DNA of 64,000 nucleotides from Tetrahymena elliotti 4EA (lineage: Eukaryota > Ciliophora > Oligohymenophorea > Hymenostomatida > Tetrahymenidae): positions 589,441-653,440 of the forward strand of contig JH720331.1 in NCBI GenBank assembly GCA_000231825.2. Direction: 5' to 3'. Each line of letters starts with the position of its first letter. Within the stretch, counting starts at the first letter, position 1. Made by a program: the position numbers and the translations under genes. A model generated the notes under the pieces. The model did not search any database and was not told where the DNA came from. It was given only the letters and a program-made list of their open reading frames with translations. Below are positions 60,995 to 64,000 of this stretch, piece by piece.

Positions 60995-62122
60995 TCACTT
61001 AAACAGCGAAGACAAAAAGCAAACTTTTGGCTTGCTTTGACATCCGAATAGTTTATTTGACTAGCAGTTATTAATTTATTGTTCAAATTAATATTTTTTT
61101 AATTTCAATATAGTTTCTTCTAGTAATTTGCTCAAGCAGCAAGGCTTTTCAAATACCTTCTCTTGCTTAATTTTATTCAAAAAATTGTGAAATTCTAAAG
61201 ATAGTAATTTGTCATAAAATATATTTTTATTGTTGCAGGTTAGTTCCTAACACTTTTTAAAGCATATCATGAAGATGACTTTCATAGAACTAAAAGCTAA
61301 TCTTTAATCTTGTTTGTAATAATTGCAATTTTCTACTAAAATATCTATAAATGAGTGGTTGAACAAACGAAGCAAGTCAGTAGAGCTGCACTCACTCAAA
61401 TTGGTTTCAAAATACTTGAGAGCTTCTAGTTTGGCCTAATGATCATTAGAGTGTAAAAATTGAGCATATTTACAATTATTGTTATTAGAATTCATGCAGC
61501 AAGGTTAGATTTACTACTTTTATTTAGTAGCATAAGGTTACTAAGCTGATATAAATTCTTCATTCATATTTTAGTTAACTCTTAATTAGGCACAATTAGA
61601 TTGATTTCTATTTGATTACTATGAAGAACACTGTTTTACTTCAATATTACCATTCTAAGCAATATTTGATTAATTGTTTTACTTTTATAAACTATTCTAA
61701 AAAGAAAATGAAAAACCTGGATTTATTTATCTTTCCATTTCTTCTGGTTCTCTTTAATATATGCTTTGGTATTATTATGAAGATTTTTAGATTTGAAAAT
61801 TACAAGGAGATAGTTAAAAGTTGCTTGAAAAAGAATTTGGATTTGTTTTTTATTCTGAAATATCAGTTTGCTAATTGAAATTGGAAGTAGCACAATTTGT
61901 ACTAAATGGTAAGCATTTTTTTTATTGGCAATCTTAATTAGATAGTTTGCTATCTAGTTAAAGTTAACTTTATTGCATAAAGCTTGTACTTTATGTTGAT
62001 GAATTCATTTAGTTATTATCATAATTTTTAGAATTAGATTTGATCAAACCGAGCATAGTTTAAGTGGGGATGTATGCTGGTGTACATATTTGATTTGACG
62101 ATTGATTAATTTCTTCTTCCAT
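60995..62122 (-). CDS. Hypothetical protein: N/Q/S-rich head, helical C-terminal domain
   Basis: Intronless frame of 375 residues beginning MEEEINQSSNQICTPAYIP and ending FLSSLFK-TGA. The first ~205 residues are Asn/Gln/Ser-rich and disordered. From ~205 a compact helical part follows: KYAQFLHSNDHQAKLEALKY, FETNLSECSSTDLLRLFNHS, FIDILVENCNYYKQDQRL, AFSSMKVIFMICFKKCQEL, with many cysteines (CCLSKLLEETILKLKKYQ). The repeated helix pairs have an ARM/HEAT-like rhythm but are too short to call. An internal ATG at 61567 could give a 190-residue form with only the C-terminal part. I prefer the upstream ATG because the same frame is open without TGA throughout. No family recognised. Confidence 0.7.
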
Positions 62123-64000
62123 ACTTGTGATGTTGTTTAGAGAAATTATTTATGAAGATAAAAATGGTAGAAGGCTTGTCTTTTGATTATGTTTGATTAT
62201 TATTTGTTTAATTTTCTTCAAAAACTAGTGAGCATTATTTGTAATTAATTTTTTGTTAATAATTATTAATTAAGAATGCTTATAAATGCTTATTTATATT
62301 TTGCAAACAATCAATCAAACAAAAACATATATATCTATTGCTATTATTAATGAAATTTAATTTTTTAATCATTCTCTTTACTATTTCTATTTTTGATTCT
62401 ATTCATTTCCCTTATTTATTTTCACTTAATTATTTTCATCACTCATACCTTAAAGTTCTTCTTTTCTTTCTGTTTTCTTTATTTCTTCTTTTTTATCCAA
62501 TTTGCACTGCAATTACCAGAAATAATTAATCTTCTAATTTGTACTTTCAAACTTTTTACAGTTTATACTCTTTGTTTCAATTCAACTTTTTTCTAGAAAT
62601 TTTACCGAACAATACCTATAACATTTTCTCTTAAACAATTTACATTGTATAATCATTTTTCTCTCTTTTATCTTAACAATTGACATAATATCTAATATTT
62701 TCTGTTAATTCGCATAATATATTTTCCACTCTTTTTTAATTTTTAACTTTAATATTTAATCTTTAAAACTACTTATCTCTATTTTGCTTTTGATCAATAA
62801 TATTTTTTTTTAAAAAAGATAGTTCTTGAAACATTACAATTAATTTTTGAAAAATTTACATTTTTTTTAAAGTGAGTTTTAATTAACTTTGTCTAAATTT
62901 ATCAGAATTATAATATATAGAATCATTCTATGAAAACAATAAAATCAAAAGCTTATTGTGCAAGATTAAACCAAAATATATTGAATTAATTCTACAGTAC
63001 ATAATTGTATAAAAAACAAATAATAGAAAGAAATATTTTTTTAATTTAAAATATTATGCGATACATTTTTTTGGCCAAAAATAAAAATATTTATTTTGGA
63101 CAACCTATATTTAATTTTTAGAAATATTTTAAATATTTTTGTAAAAATAAATTAATATAATTACTTTGTTAGAATTTTTATAAATTTAGCTGATCCATTA
63201 TATTCAGGCTTATATTTCAAATGTTCTTATTTTGTCCATAGATTATAACTTAAGATTTAAATATTTTAATTTTAAAATAATTTTATTAATCAATTAAAGA
63301 AAAAAATCAAAGAAATGTGATTAAATCCTAAACTCGTGATATATATTATTACTGTTAAAATTAGTTTTTTTACCTAATAAAAATAAATAGTATTTTTTTA
63401 AATTCAAATCACAAAAAATTTAATTTAAAAAATATTTTTTTTACTTTTAAATCTATTAATTTTTAAAAAATAATATCTAAATTAAAATAATTATGAGTAA
63501 ATCCCAAATATATTTAGATAAAATTTCAATACATTTAGCTATTTTATTTTTCAAATAAATATCCATAAGGGCTCTATAAATTTATATGTTCTAAAATATT
63601 TCATAAATTGATTAGTAATAAAATATTTCATATATTTTTTTATTGATCTAATAGAGTAGATTAACGATTTATTACTTCAATTTAAATTATCTTAAGAATC
63701 ATTTATTATAAACAAATAATTCCTTTTTTTTGATTTGTTGGAAAAATAAAAAATCTTTTTAAATAAATAATGGAACTTTTTGTGAGATTCTAAAAACTTT
63801 CAAACATAAAATTTGATATTCTGTAAATATTTTTAAGTAAATGTTGCTGGATGAAATTAAATATGATTTATTTTTTTAATGAATCAATAATTTCAAACAT
63901 TTATAACTAATAGAAGAGACATAATTAAAAAACATACTTGATACTTATGTTAATTTATAATATTATAATTTTAAGATCAAATAATCATCAGTAAGTATTT
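62123..64000. other. Intergenic, no gene seen
   Basis: 1.9 kb of A+T-rich DNA upstream of the last minus gene. 62.33-62.6 kb is T/C-rich with overlapping Phe/Leu-rich frames that look like chance. No RNA gene or repeat of note. Confidence 0.55.

Noticed and set aside
61612..61878. 88-codon + frame rich in Phe/Leu/Lys
   Set aside because: It is antisense to the well-supported minus gene 60995-62122.
1..64000. tRNA, rRNA and snRNA genes, CRISPR arrays, telomeric repeats
   Set aside because: Scanned by eye for T-arm (GGTTCGA-type) words, U6-like starts, direct-repeat arrays and G4T2 telomere repeats; none found. A tRNAscan or Infernal run would be decisive.

Overview
The window is macronuclear-type DNA of a ciliate that uses genetic code 6. 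Long reading frames contain in-frame TAA and TAG (read as glutamine) and end only at TGA. The DNA is very A+T rich. Genes carry many short GT...AG introns, mostly 43-130 nt. Coding regions are full of Asn/Gln/Ser/Lys runs. Together this points to Tetrahymena or a close hymenostome relative. Tables that treat TAA/TAG as stops miss nearly every gene here, so I built the models by hand in code 6. Exon joins were checked for phase; in each model the coding length is a whole number of codons ending at TGA.

I support 16 protein genes. Left part (1-9 kb): one small N/Q-rich protein gene (1056-1670, -), then a 7.4 kb gene-poor stretch with coding-like fragments. 9-25 kb: an ML-domain (NPC2-like) lipid-binding protein (+), a WGR-type poly(ADP-ribose) polymerase (-), proteasome subunit beta-1 (-), a very short TFIIIB B''/Bdp1-like SANT protein (+), a two-pass membrane protein with an extracellular sensor-like region, TPR-like helices and a von Willebrand A domain (-), and a B-box/WD40-like protein (-). 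26-46 kb: a 1372-residue low-complexity protein (+), an AXDND1-like axonemal protein with 13 exons (+), a small Q-rich protein (-), and a ~1890-residue protein carrying degenerate nucleoside-diphosphate-kinase modules (+). 47-62 kb: a head-to-head pair of distant paralogues that share a domain I do not recognise (47045-48340 - and 51184-53155 +), a coiled-coil protein (+), a tectonic-like secreted/membrane protein (-), and a protein with a 200-residue N/Q/S-rich head and a helical tail (-).

There are no operons. Each gene has its own A+T-rich flanks, in convergent, divergent and tandem arrangements. Three genes between 32 and 60 kb (AXDND1-like, pseudo-NDPK, tectonic-like) suggest cilium functions. 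That clustering may be chance, because ciliates have very many ciliary genes. I found no tRNA, rRNA, CRISPR array or intact transposon. The main non-coding feature is a degenerate ~210 bp tandem repeat near 38.4-38.95 kb. The most novel-looking items are the head-to-head paralogue pair, the pseudo-NDPK protein, and the unexplained 2.6-5.4 kb region.
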